A stretch of 64,000 nt of DNA from Entoloma clypeatum (Eukaryota > Basidiomycota > Agaricomycetes > Agaricales > Entolomataceae): the NCBI GenBank assembly GCA_963565915.1, contig OY751490.1:434001-498000 (forward strand), in the 5' to 3' direction. The notes beneath the pieces were generated by a model that did no database searches, was not told the origin of the DNA, and saw only the letters and a program-made list of their open reading frames with translations. Positions within the stretch are counted from its first letter, which is position 1; each line of letters begins with the position of its first letter. This document shows, piece after piece, positions 32,575 through 44,200 of this stretch. The position numbers were made by a program, and so were the translations under genes.

Positions 32575-35500
32575 TCAAAGGTGGTGGGTCTGTTTGTAGT
32601 ATCCCAGCGTTTCTTGGGCTCTTTTTAAGTTGGATTCGGGTTCCCACGTGTTATCGCTTGATGGGTATCCCATCCACTTGATCAAATATTTGTACCCTCT
32701 GCCCTGTCGTTTGTGGGTAAGGATCGCTTCTACTTCGTACTCGTGTTCTCCTTCGATCAGATCAGGAGGGGGGTTATGGAAGTTCGGTCCGTGTGTGTCG
32801 TTTTCTCAATATGGTGTTAACAAGGAGGCGTGGAAAACGGGATGGATCTTCCATTGTTCTGGAAGCTTCAGCTTGTACGTCAGGGGCCCGAGTACCTCGG
32901 AAATGGTAAAGGGTCCTTCTCTTTTTGGTGCCAGTTTTCTGGAAGGGTATCCGATTCGGAGGTTCTTCCCTTCAAGCCATACTTGTTCTCCTTTTCCAAA
33001 TGGGGTGAAGCCTCGTGTTGACCTTTCAGCCATCATCTGACGGGCTAGTTCGTGCGCTGCTAGCGCTTCATCTCTTGCCTGTTTTAGCTCTTTGAGCCGT
33101 TCCTCTATGCTTGGCACATTTGTCTTTTCAAATGCCAATGGTATGTCTCTTGGTTCGTATCCCATCATTAGAAAGAACGGGGATCGTTTCGTCATGGAAT
33201 GAGTCCTCTGATTGTGACAGAACTCAATTGTTGAGTTGTGATCGTGCCATGTTTCAGGATTGTTCGAACAGAACATTCGGAAGTAGATCTCAAGTTCCTG
33301 ATTTGCTCGTTCCGTTTCTCCATCAGTTTGAGGGTGATAAGCCATGCTCATCATCAGTTTGATCCCTAGGAGTCGCCCTAGTTCTCTGAAGACCTGAGAG
33401 GCGAACTGCGGCCCTCTGTCAGACAGAATAGAGTCTGGGAGTCCGAATCTTTGGTACATGTGGTCCAAATAAAGCTTGGCAGTGAGGGTCGCGTCGGTGG
33501 TTTTCGTGCAAGGGATGGAAATTACCCCCTTCGTAGAACCATGGTCTACTACGACCATGATACTGTCAAACCCGTTGCTCTCGGGTAAGTCCGTGATGAA
33601 GTTGATCGTTGTCTGGGAGAATGGTCTAGCGTCCTTTTGTGCTTTGATTGGCATCAATCCAGGGTTCGTGGGATGTGTGTTGACTTTCATTTGTTGGCAG
33701 GTTGCACATCCTCCAACATAATTCTTGACAAACACGTACATTCCTGGCCACCAATAGTTTCTTCTGACCAATTCCAGAGTCTTTAGATGTCCTGGGTGTC
33801 CGCTTGCTAGCGAGTCATGATACCGTTTCGTTATTTCCCGGCGCAGAATCTCATCTGGCGGTACGTAACATCTGTCACGGAAGAATAATATTCCGTCTTC
33901 GGTTCTCCATTCTGATAAATGGGATTTGATCGGTGGTGTCCCTGATTCTTTTAGGGCGGTGATGGCTTTTGTGAAGAGCTCATCGTTCTCCGTTGCTTTT
34001 AGAATATCTCCTTGTAGCTCAAGGTCCACTGTTTTGACAAAAATGTCATCTGGTAAGACAATAATGTCTTCGTTGTCCGTGTCTTCTTCAGGTATGTGGT
34101 CTGGTCGTCGTGACAATGCATCGGATTGGATCATCTTTGATCCTGGGGTATGTACTAGTTTGAGTTCAAACTCGGAGAGATACAATCTCCACCGTGCCTG
34201 TCGTCTGTTCAATTTCTGGGGTTCCCGGTAATACGTCAAGTTCTTGTGATCTGATAGAACAACCGTCGGAAACGGTGATCCAAGGAGGTAGTGCCTCCAG
34301 GTTTCCAGTGATCGGATAATTCCCAAGAGTTCCCGATCATAGATCTCATAGTTCCGCTCTGGCGCGGAGAACGAGTGCGATATATATACGCAGGGGTGCC
34401 AGTCTCCATTCACATCTTGTTGGCGCAGTACTGCTCCTGTCGCCCATTTGGATGCATCAGATTCTATGATGAACGGTTTGTCAGTGTTTGGCATCAACAA
34501 TACCGGTGATTCCGCGAATTTGTCCTTTAATGTGTCAAATGCCGTTTGGCAGTCCTCGTTCCATTCCCATTCTTGATCCTTTTTGGTCAGATCATTCAGG
34601 GGTTTGGCAATGTCCGAGTAGTGTCCAATGAACCTTCGATAGAAGTTTCCAAATCCAAGGAAGGATCTGACCTGTTTCACAGTTACAGGTTCTGGCCATT
34701 TCGCTATTCCCGATAACTTAACGGGGTCCATCGCGATTTCATTCTCTTTGATAATGAGTCCGAGGTATTCGCACTGCCTGACTCCAAATTCGCATTTTTC
34801 CAGGTTGAGATAGAGGTCATTTTCTATCATCTTTCTGAGTACGCGGAGTGTCCGTTCGGTGTTGATTTCATCATTGACTGAGAATATGAAGATGTCGTCC
34901 AAATAAATGAGCAACCATCCTTCTTCAAGTTCTTCTTTGAAAATTTCGTTCATCATCGCCTGAAACGTGGGTGGCATGCCTGCCAGCCCAAAGAAGGCAA
35001 CCAAGGGTTCGTACAACCCTCGATTGGTTTTGAATGCAGCCTTCCATTCATCGCCAGGTTTGATCCGTACGTTGTTGTATCCCCAACGCATGTCCAGTTT
35101 AGTAAAGACCTTTGCTCCTTTCAGTTTGTCCAGTAAATCTCCGACCAGGGGTAACGGGTATGCGTTCTTTACCGTTCCTTCATTCAATCGCCGATAGTCC
35201 TGACATGGTCTGAGTTTATCCGAGTCCTTTTTAGCCACGAAGAAAAAGGGTGATGCCATTGGTGATTTCGAGGGTCTGATGTATCCCTTTCGAAGGTTCT
35301 CATCAAGGAATTCGTCCAATTTGGTTTGTTCTTCTGGTGATAAAGGATAAACCTTACAGTCTTTCGGGGTGAAGTCCGGTTTCAAGTCAATTGCATGGTC
35401 CCATGGTTTATGTTCCGGTAATCTCTCAGATGCCGTTTTCTCGAACACCTTCTGATACAGATCATATCGTTCTGGTAGTTCTTTCTTTGGTTTGTCCGCG

Positions 35501-36267
35501 GTGTCCGTGTTGTGTGAGAGTTTCTGGGATATCGAGGTTTTGGCTTGGATCCAAACATCCTCAATTGGTTCGTCCGTTGTGACATATGTCCTAAATAGGT
35601 CTAGGTCATCGTTTGATTCTTCATCTATCCTTTTCAAGATAGGTCCATTTGCCGGTAGAGCCTCCTTTCTTGGTTTAAGGGTCTCTTCATCATCAATTTC
35701 TTCTATCATTGCGAAGATCCTTTTAGGTTCTTCTTTCATCCATGCTGCGATTGCAATGGGTTTCTTGTCTTTTGATGCCAAGAGCTCATCAAATTTCTTC
35801 CTCATGACCCCTGCTAGGGTCTTCTTGAACCTGATAGTTTCAATATCCAAGGTTCCTCTTTCCCAATCAATCTTCGGGTTGTATTGTTTCAACCAGGGTA
35901 ACCCCAAAATGGCGGTTTCTTTTCCAAGTCCAGTTACCAAGAATCTGACGTCGAGTTCTTTGTCATCGATCCAGATCTTCTTCCATGTACAATGGGTGAT
36001 CGTTCCTTCTTTGTTCTTTGTTCCATCCACATTGAACACACGAATGGGCTTTAGTAACGGGATAAGCTCCATTCGGTTAGCTGTGGCGAACTTCTGATCC
36101 AAGAAGGTTCCTCCTGCTCCTGAGTCTATCAGGGCGTTTATCTTTAGTCTTTTATCAATGCTTTCTCCTTCTCCTGACATTGAAATGGGGATCGAAAAAG
36201 ATTTGTCATTCATGTCGGCTACAATTACAGGTGATAGGGAGATTGAAAACTGAGCGGGGGCTGACAT
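32575..36267 (-). pseudogene. Gypsy 2 pol polyprotein, one TGA before the chromodomain
   Basis: Large polyprotein. Protease NALIDSGAGGTFLDQKF near residue 45; reverse transcriptase catalytic YLDDIFIF; RNase H IESDASKWATGAVL; integrase HHCC finger (HPGHLKTLELV and CATCQQMK); integrase core Asp in VVVDHGSTKG, Asp in LSDRGPQFASQ, Glu in DGETERANQELE. The frame is open for 1,153 codons and stops at TGA (32806-32808) after HPVFHASLLTPY. Reading on gives a perfect chromodomain (YEVEAILTHK, YLIKWMGYPSSDNTWEPE) to the stop at 32575. The TGA would therefore drop only the chromatin-targeting tail. It is explained by CGA to TGA or another single change. Confidence 0.93.
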
Positions 36268-36281
36268 CGGTACAGGCCGCT

Positions 36282-37184
36282 TTATTGAAAACCCTGTTTC
36301 TCCATTTCGGAGATCAAGGTGTCTTGTTCCTCATTTGGTAAGTCTTTAAAAATGCCTCGGATATGGGCATATGCGTCAGAAGCTTTCTTGAACATGTTGT
36401 TCGCAACCGGGGTCTTTCCTCCTTTGTGTGCATCAGCACGATGTCCTGCCTGGTGGCAGACGAAGCACAACCCTTTCTTGAAGTGGTCGTCTCTTTCTTC
36501 GGTGGTTAGCCGGTCAATGTCCATGGCATTTGGGTCTGGGGCATAATGCGCGTTTCGGGGTGCAGGGTTATAGTTCACTTTGAACTTCTTCTTTCCCCCA
36601 TCGGGTCTGAGTCTTTGAGCTACTGCCTTGGCTTTCCTCCACTGGTTGTCCAGTCTGGACGCCGTGGTGTACCATTCATCAATGGTCTTTGGAACCTTAT
36701 CAAGGCCCAATATCTTGTCTCGGAGTGCGTGTGGTAACGCCTCCATGAAGTAGTCCACGAGAGACCGATCCTCTGTGATCAGACTCTCTGCTACCCATAA
36801 CTTGTATTTTTCGACGTATTCATCGGCTGTCATTCCTTCCATTTTCTGCGTTTTCATCATAGTCAACGCGTCTCCTTCTTTGTCAGCTGGGGAAAACGAT
36901 TTCCTCAGTTTTTCAACGAAATCCGCGTATTTCGGGTACACGGATACTCCGGCGGTGGTGATGTCTCTGTGCCAGGACTCTTTCCAGGGTCCGGCGGTTC
37001 CTCCTTTCATGTATGAAACAGTGAAAAGGATCTTCTTCTTGTCGGAGTTGTAAACATCATCGTTCATCTCCAGGTACAGGTTTGCGTCGAACAAAAATTC
37101 AGATAGTTTCCTTCTATCTCCATTGAAGATCGCCAGCGGGCTGATCTTAATTTCTTTTTCTGGGGTCCTTACTTGAGAAGCCAT
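36282..37184 (-). CDS. Gypsy 2 gag, 300 aa, intact
   Basis: Capsid/nucleocapsid protein starting MASQVRTPEKEIKISPLAIF. The retrotransposon gag domain spans about residues 15-190 (DANLYLEMNDDVY, VEKLRKSFSPADKEGDA, YVEKYKLWVAESLI). A single zinc knuckle variant CFVCHQAGHRADAH has His in place of the last Cys. Residues 190-220 are basic. It ends 15 bp upstream of the pol Met. The frame is also open upstream toward the 5' LTR with Pro-rich sequence (RRSTFGVPSDSEDEQEF), but no ATG was seen there. Confidence 0.9.
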   Translation of the reverse strand: MASQVRTPEKEIKISPLAIFNGDRRKLSEFLFDANLYLEMNDDVYNSDKKKILFTVSYMKGGTAGPWKESWHRDITTAGVSVYPKYADFVEKLRKSFSPADKEGDALTMMKTQKMEGMTADEYVEKYKLWVAESLITEDRSLVDYFMEALPHALRDKILGLDKVPKTIDEWYTTASRLDNQWRKAKAVAQRLRPDGGKKKFKVNYNPAPRNAHYAPDPNAMDIDRLTTEERDDHFKKGLCFVCHQAGHRADAHKGGKTPVANNMFKKASDAYAHIRGIFKDLPNEEQDTLISEMEKQGFQ

Positions 37185-37479
37185 TTCTACAAGTGGAGTC
37201 TTTGGGGTGTCTGGGGTCGGTCTGGGTGCAGCAACAGCAGCAGCTGGCGGCGGTGGGTTTCGTCTCGGGGAGAGGTAAGAGGGTGATGTGGGGTTGACTG
37301 GTACGAAAGAGGAGGTTACTCTTCTGTACGGTGTCGGTGGTGGTCGTGGTGTGATAGGTGCGTCAATGAACTCCTGTTCGTCTTCTGAGTCGGACGGGAC
37401 TCCAAAGGTGGATCGTCGGGGAGGAATCTTTGCGTCTAAAACTGCGGTGGGTTGACGACATTGATTAAGCTTGACCTTT

Positions 37480-38031
37480 TGTTACGGCGATAGCCTACAA
37501 CAAGTTCAAGGATCGAATCGTGTGGGTTCGAACTGGTTCCACTACAAGTCCCTCAATAGGTCGACTTGGTCAATCAGTGAGTTCCTCAGAAGGACGACTC
37601 GGTTCGGGTCAAGCAGAGCTAAGTCCTTGCAAGGCACTTAGTTGGAGAGCGTTCGAAGTGATAGACAAGTAAGCATTGTTTGCCTAGGTCAAGCTAAGGA
37701 CCTCTACTCTAAGGTTACAGGTTTTATATATGTTATCCGATGGCTATAAATAAGTAAATGCTGCGCAGGAGCTAAATAGGCCATTGGTTAGATAGATGTT
37801 TCAAGGGGCTGTGGCATAGGAGTCAGAGATAAGGCCTCGAGGCCGTGAGTCAGAGATAACGAGTGAAAATGTATCTAAAAGGAGAATAGTCCAAGTCTTT
37901 GTGAGTCATAGCGCTGATAGAGGGGACACGTGTCCCAGGGTCGTCGGAGTTAAGTGAAATGGGGTGTGATGGGGGTCAAGGGTCGAAGGGTCGTGTGAAG
38001 GTGCGTAGGAAGAGGGTGAAAAAGTGTAACA
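37480..38031 (-). repeat. Gypsy 2 5' LTR
   Basis: 552 bp, six differences from the 3' LTR. The minus strand starts TGTTACACTTTTTC. Confidence 0.95.
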
Positions 38032-39251
38032 CTTGATGGCTGCCAATACCCTTGATGCATTTGAGTGAACTGTTGCCATCGATCACCCACATCCGATGAT
38101 ACCGTAATTCGGGCTCGCCCTCCAACTAATAATCATGATGAGTCAGAAGTCCACAGGCCCTATAAAAAGCGAACCTCATATGAACATGCAGAGCAGGCAT
38201 TGAGAACCCGGTAGTCTGGTGTATCTCGCCCCAGAAACTGAGCAATGTGTTTATCAACAATGCGCCGAACAGCAAGATATATGTCAAATGTATCAGAGAG
38301 GGCGGTTCGATACTTCTTCTGATAGGGCACCTATTCATCATTAGATCATTTGAGCACCAAAATACACACCAAAATACACACCACATAGAGATGACAGAGG
38401 ATCTTAGCAAAAGCCTCGATGCTAAAGGATGCATGATGAAGACAAATAACTCAGAACAATTCGAGAGTCTTGAGTGAGACCCCTAGTCCAGGAGATTCGG
38501 GAGACAACCCAATGTACCCGGCGTGCACAAGGGCCACAGCAGTGGACAGTGAGTCAGTGGCACACGGAACAATGGCAGAAGTGGCGAGCGAGTAGATATC
38601 AATGATCCTGATGGAAAAATCGTAGTTGAGGGTCGTTTCAGTCATTTCGGGAGGTAAGGTGGTGGACTCAGCTGCTGCATTGCGCCAATGAATGTAAGCG
38701 TCAACCAGGTCGTTCATCAACAGTTCCCAGTTACGCTCCAGTGATTCGTGGCGCAGCTTCCAGGACCGATGGTCAGTGTATTGACGATTCTTCCATCTGT
38801 GATGTTGTTACAGTATGTTGACACTCCATAGATTGAATGACAGAAGACGTACTTGCTTGTAACGATATCACGCAGATCAAGGACAATGTCCTCATCCTTT
38901 CCACCATTTCCCTCATTACCGAGAATGTCTTGGCCAATTACATCCATTTCAACATTCTCCCATTCCAGGTTGCAGTCATCAAGATGCAGATCATCGGGAT
39001 GGGTGCTGTTCAAAACCTCGAGAGACGAGGTGCTCAAACCTTCACACAGAGACAGTGATGAGATGTACGTGTCAAAATAGATAATTGAATGTACCCGATA
39101 TGTTGCGTAAGTAGCGAGAGCGAGACTCCTCATGTTCCAATACCAGAGCATTAGCATTCAGACGTCGGATGCGATCATGAATCGATGTCGTTGCAGAGGC
39201 GCGGACGTGATTAACGCGTTGGGATACAGCTTTGGGACACCCCTTGGCCAT
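38032..39251 (-). pseudogene. KDZ transposase, N-terminal part
   Basis: 5' part of the KDZ gene. Start taken at MAKGCPKAVSQRVNHVRASA (39251). Exons then carry NANALVLEHEESRSRYLRNI, an acidic segment (LHLDDCNLEWENVEMDV), LLMNDLVDAYIHWRN, IIDIYSLATSAIV, GYIGLSPESPGLGVSLKTLE, FAKILCHLY, KYRTALSDTFDIYLAVRRI, FLGRDTPDYRVLNACSACSY and WVIDGNSSLKCIKG. The last contains the conserved Asp of the DGNxSLK motif. Introns are about 45-55 bp. The frame is cut at IGSHQ by Gypsy 2 and resumes at 27673 with VADTRIF. Confidence 0.85.
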
Positions 39252-39657
39252 TGAAGAAAGACTGAAGCAACGCACAAGGCGCGGAATGAGCGCACATCAG
39301 GACAGGAACAACGTCCAGCCAGATAAACGGGGAGCCAGGCACAGATAACTGCGTGAGAGATCTTCGGGATAGCATTGTGACATGTGGGGATAGGGTGGAC
39401 ACATGGCAAGGGTTTGATGCAGTGTGGGAGTAGGGTGGTTGACAAGGCATGGTATTACACCTGAATTCGCCAAACGACAGGAGGTGTTGATGAGAGATCA
39501 TGAGGGCGACGTGTCATTGCACGTGATGATGTGACATGGGGTCGCCGAAGGCATTGAGAGGGCGGCGTGGGAGTGGACTGGATGATTGCCAAACAACAGG
39601 AGTCGACGAGAGAGTGCGAGAGAGGCTAGTGCGACACGTTGTTGCACGTGATTACAT
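39252..39657. other. No gene seen; between KDZ and Copia 3
   Basis: Probably the 5' flank of the KDZ gene. Two similar stretches are noticeable (about 39470-39530 and 39585-39650: ccaaacnacaggag, then gagagan.. and tgncacgtgat), a short imperfect direct duplication. Confidence 0.35.
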
Positions 39658-39961
39658 TGTTGGAACAGCATACGATCACATCAACGCTGGAGGTGATCAC
39701 AGTGGATGTGTCGTCTTGCAGTCCTAGTATACTCTATGCTACGCGCTACTAGTCGTGTATCTACGATAGAGAGAGAACCTTACTACTAACCTTTGAGAGG
39801 TGTTTGCAAGGTGGGGGTTACTTGGTAAGAGCGTTATATTGCACAGAGAATAAGGACAGTCTTATATACTAGTCTACTTATTTGTACATTATTTGTATGT
39901 CATGGGATTGGGCACATGACGCTATAGATGAAATATCTATAGGAGTGGAATTCGTTCAACA
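39658..39961 (-). repeat. Copia 3 3' LTR (304 bp)
   Basis: On the minus strand TGTTGAACG..TTCCAACA, preceded by the purine tract gaggggGAG. Contains TATA-like gtatataagactg. Confidence 0.93.
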
Positions 39962-40258
39962 CTCCCCCTCGATGTGTATACATTGGATTATGAAAATGTC
40001 AAGCCCAGATGTTGGCGACATCTTTCAAAGAGTTCCTGACTAAGATTTTTAGTTAGCATATCTGCGGGATTGGATGTGCCTTCAATATACTCTACAGTGA
40101 TCAATCCACGAGAGATGTACTCTCGGATAACATGATATCTTAGATTGATATGTTTAGTATGGCGTTCCTGTACAGGGTTGTTTCCAATAAAGATCGAGCC
40201 ATGATTGTCGGCATAGATCGGGACATTCCGCATTAGGAAGCCAATCTCCTGGAAGAGC

Positions 40259-41224
40259 TAGGGAATAGCACGGGTATGGGTACCCCGCGCGGGTCACGGG
40301 TACGGGTACGGGTCGTGATTTCGCAACCCGCAACCTGTGACGGTACCCGTCACACGTCACGCTCTGACGTGGCTGCGCACCACCACTGCCGTCTCCACGG
40401 CCGCTCCCTCCTGTCTCCGACGGCTTCAAGTCGAGCCCAACAGCATCCAGTCGAGACCAATGGCCGCTCCCCATCTCCGACGGCTTCCATTCGAGCCCAA
40501 CGGCCATCTCTTGCCCCAACGGCCGCCCAACGCCCTCCAGTCGCGTCCAACGGCCACCTCTCGCCCCCAACGCCCCCCAACGGCCACCACTTCGCGCCGA
40601 ACGGCCATCCAACGGCCGTCTACCGCCCCAACGACGCCTCTCGCCTCCTCCCGCCCCCAACGGCCCCCACATGCGCCCAACGGCCGTCTATCGCCACCAA
40701 CGGCCCCCTCTTGCCGCCAACGCCCTCCACTCACGCCCAACGGCCCCCACATGCGCCCAACGGCCCCCACACGTGCCCAACGGCCGACTCTTGCGCCCAA
40801 CGGCCACGACGCGCCCCCTCTCGCTCCCAACCGCCGCCACTCGCTCCCAATGCCCTCGAACAGCCGCCGCTCGCCACCAACGGGCACCTCTCGCGCCCAA
40901 CGGCCGCCACTCACCGCCAATGCCCGTGACTCGCGCCCAACGGCCGTCTCTCGGGGAGGGGCTGGGAGGATGGGGCTGGGGACAACAAGTCCCCAGCAGG
41001 GTGTAGTATGACGCGTGCATGCCGCACGCGTCTCGTAGTTTTTTTTTTTGTAGTTTAATTACATTTTTTTTGTCTACTGCGAACACCCGCGCGGGAACCC
41101 GAACCCGTCGCTACCCGCGCGTACCCGCGCTCCATCTACCCGCGGGTCGACGGGTTGCTACCCGTGCGGGTACAGGTACGGGTCGGCATCGCGGTACCCG
41201 CGGGAGTACCCGTGCCATTGCCTA
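40259..41224. mobile_element. Minisatellite-bearing hAT-like element C, complete 966 bp
   Basis: Flanked by the 8 bp duplication GGAAGAGC (40251-40258 and 41225-41232), as for hAT elements. The ends are inverted repeats, TAGGGAATAGCACGGGTA and the reverse of TAGGCAATGGCACGGGTA. Subterminal zones are GGGTACGGGTACGGGTCG-rich at both ends. The middle (40430-40960) is a cgcccaacggcc minisatellite. No gene. It splits the RNase H domain of Copia 3. Confidence 0.92.
40430..40960 (-). repeat. Minisatellite of element C
   Basis: Tandem units of about 21-30 bp with the core cgcccaacggccncc, very GC-rich. Long open frames on both strands here are repeat artefacts. Confidence 0.9.
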
Positions 41225-44200
41225 GGAAGAGCTGGATCATCCATTTTACTTGGCGGCTGCAATCGGACATCGCCATGTACTCTGCTTCAGTAGATGAATG
41301 AGCAATGGTTTTTTGTAGATGACAAGTCCAGCCTACAGAAGCACCTGCCAGCTTCAGGAAAAAGCCAGTGCAGCTTCGACGCTTAATTTTGTCGGATGCC
41401 CAGTCAGAATCCGTGTAAGCATGTAAGCCTACATTTTGATCACCGGAATATGTCAGTCGGTAATCAGAAGTGCCCATGAGGTAGCGGATTATATACTTCG
41501 CTTTATCAACGTGTTCCTGGGTAGGATTTGCTGAGAACTGTGATAACATAATCACGGCAAAGGCAATGTCGGGCCGTGTACTGATCATTAAATATAGCAG
41601 AGACCCTATGATCTGCTGAAATTGTGATCGAAGCGCAGCAGTGGCAGTGCCAGCATTTGCTGTCGGCTTGTATCCAGTAGGTAGAGGAGTCTTGGCGATC
41701 GTTGCATTTGTCATGCCGAATCTCTCTACTACTTTCTGTAAATAGGCACATTGATCGATCATGATCGTATTCTTGGTACGCGTGATGCGCATTCTCAAGA
41801 ATTCAGTGGGTTCACCTAGATCACGAGATTCCCAAGTAGCCATGAATTCGGCTCTTTTAACAGTTGTAAGCTTAGCGTCTGGTCCCATGAACATTGCATC
41901 ATCGACATAGATAATTGCTAGTACAATGGTTCCGTTTGAGGAATAGAAGACAAAGATTCCGGCATCAGATATGACCCTTCGGAAACCTAGTTTCTTCATG
42001 GATTTCTCCATGGCATGCCACCATGCAAGTCCAGCCTGCTTTAAACCGTAAATTGCCTTATGCAGGGGCCAAACAAGGAGTTCTTTGCCTTTTACTTTGA
42101 AGCCTTCGGGTTGCATCATGTATAACTCTTCTTGAAGTTTCCCATAAAGGAAAGCAGCAGTTACGTCAAGCGTGAGAATTACTCAACTCTCAAGCATGGC
42201 GGTAGCGAGCATGAGACATACTGTCTCGAATTGAACTACAGGAGAGAATACCTCGTCGAAATCGATTCCCTCGATTTGCGGGAGAACCCTTGTGCAACAA
42301 GCCGAGCCTTTTTACGGCCATCGGTCTTTATGTCGAAGACCCATTGTGATCCGATGGCCTTCCGTCCGGTCGGTAAAGGTGTAAGATCATAAACGTCACG
42401 CCGCTTGATGCTATCAAGTTCCTTATGGCATGCATCCAACCACTCATCCTGGAGGTTTTTCGGCATTTTAGCAATGTCGCAAAACTTCATCTCCCGGATA
42501 TCACGGAACTGTGAGAGATTAGATTCAGAGTGAGGAACGGCTGATGCAAGTAGCGCGTTCAACTCAGCGATCTGTTTTGTGTCTCCCCCTTGTTTCCGAA
42601 CTAATTGTTCTAGGTACAAGTTAAATGCTTTTGGACCTAGCTCCACATCATTCATAATCTCGCGCAGTAAGCTCTCCGCATCCGTATCTTCCAAAGATTT
42701 GTCATCAGGAATTTTGGGGTCATCAGGAGGAGTACCAGAAGATCCACTAGGCCCTGCGTCAGGTGGGGCTAAGGGGGAACTAGGTTCCATTTCTTCCTGT
42801 CGTGATCGGGGAACATTGCAGAGCCGGGAAGGCTCATGCTGCTGTTTCTCTCGATTCACGGCTTCACGCCAAGAGCATGTGCGATTAATGTTGCATTGTT
42901 GTTGCGTGGGGTGCCATTGCTCCCCATAGATGTTGCCTTCCCGTCGAGGTGGGTTAGCGTTCCTTCGTGGTTGAGGGACATCAGCAGGCGGAGGATTTGC
43001 CGGCTGGTTCTGGACCTCAGGGTCATCCTGATTCGAAGGTGGTACATCAGCGCCGTCGCGCTGGTTTCCATTTGGAGCAGAAGGGGGATTGGAGGATTCA
43101 TCTCCGCTCGGCTGATTACGCCGGCGGGAATGATAATGAACATCTCCATCTCCAAAGTGGTGATCAACATCGTCATCAGGGTTTCCATCTTCCTGAGACT
43201 CATCATGGGAAGGCTCATTTCCCATGGGTGTGTGTTGTGGCACTTTGGTATCCGGACATCTCAGAAAGAGTGTTTCATCAAATACCGCAGTTGTACCAAT
43301 AAAGATACTGTTTTTATCAGTCATAAACTGATATGCTTTCATTCCTGGTTTAAAACCCATAAAGGTCATAAGCTCCGCACATGGATTTAATTTATTCACA
43401 CGGCGTTCTTCAGGAATATAAACATAGGCAGCGCAGCCTAAAACTCAGAGGTTTGACACATCCGGTTTTTTCCCTTTTAGAGATTCAAAAGGTGTTTTCC
43501 AATAAAGTCGTTTAATTGGCATGCGATTATAGACATGCACGGCGTGTAAAACGCAAAACTCCCACCATGATTGTGGTAAGCAGGCGGCAAATCGCATCGC
43601 CTGTGCTTTCTCTACAATGGTGTGGTTAATCCTTTTGGCTCGACCGTTTTGTTGGGGTGTATCAGGAGCTGAAATTTCCACAGCAATTCCAAGATCCTCG
43701 AGGTATTTTACTACCCCAGTTTTCTTTTTGAACTCTCCCCCTCCATCAAAACGCCATCGGCAAAATTGGGCATTAAACTGGGTTTTCATAAGTGTTGTCC
43801 ACCTTTTGAATGCATCAGAGGTATCAGATTTGAGTTTCAACAATACCGTCCAAGCATGCCCAGAATAGTCATCCAAGAAGCTGACATAGTATTTAAATTT
43901 GTGATAGGAGGTGATTGGAAACTCTTTGAGGTCCGAATGGAGCAACTCAAAGGGTCTGGAAGCATGTGAAGATGAAGGAGGGAAGCTTTTCAACCTCAAC
44001 TTCGCTTCTGCGCAGGGACGGCATGGCTTATCCTTAAGGGGAAATTTGACATCCCTTGGGAATCCATCACATGTGTCAGGTGCCTTTTTCAGGACATCTT
44101 TACCAGGGTGTGCAAACCGCTGATGCCAAATGCTGTAATCAGCTTTATAGACATCGATATTTCTAGCATTGAGCTGCGTGATTTGTTCAACGCATGTATT

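Larger units (their letters stand above)
27674..38031 (-). mobile_element. Complete Gypsy element 2 (10,358 bp, with a nested Copia)
   Basis: Perfect 5 bp duplication CTTGA on both sides (27669-27673, 38032-38036). LTRs of 552 bp each. Without the Copia insert the element is about 7.0 kb. Order on the minus strand: 5' LTR, gag, pol, extra ORF, purine tract, 3' LTR. Inserted into the KDZ transposase coding sequence. Confidence 0.96.

Noticed and set aside
16185..32808. TGA as a recoded sense codon in the retrotransposon genes
   Set aside because: Genes on the right half use TGA as normal stop (GH7 ends TGA), and the affected copies have other lesions; mutation is simpler.
40276..41086. Long open frames on both strands of the minisatellite (up to 224 codons)
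   Set aside because: They follow the repeat period and are Pro/Arg-rich in every frame; typical artefact of GC-rich arrays.
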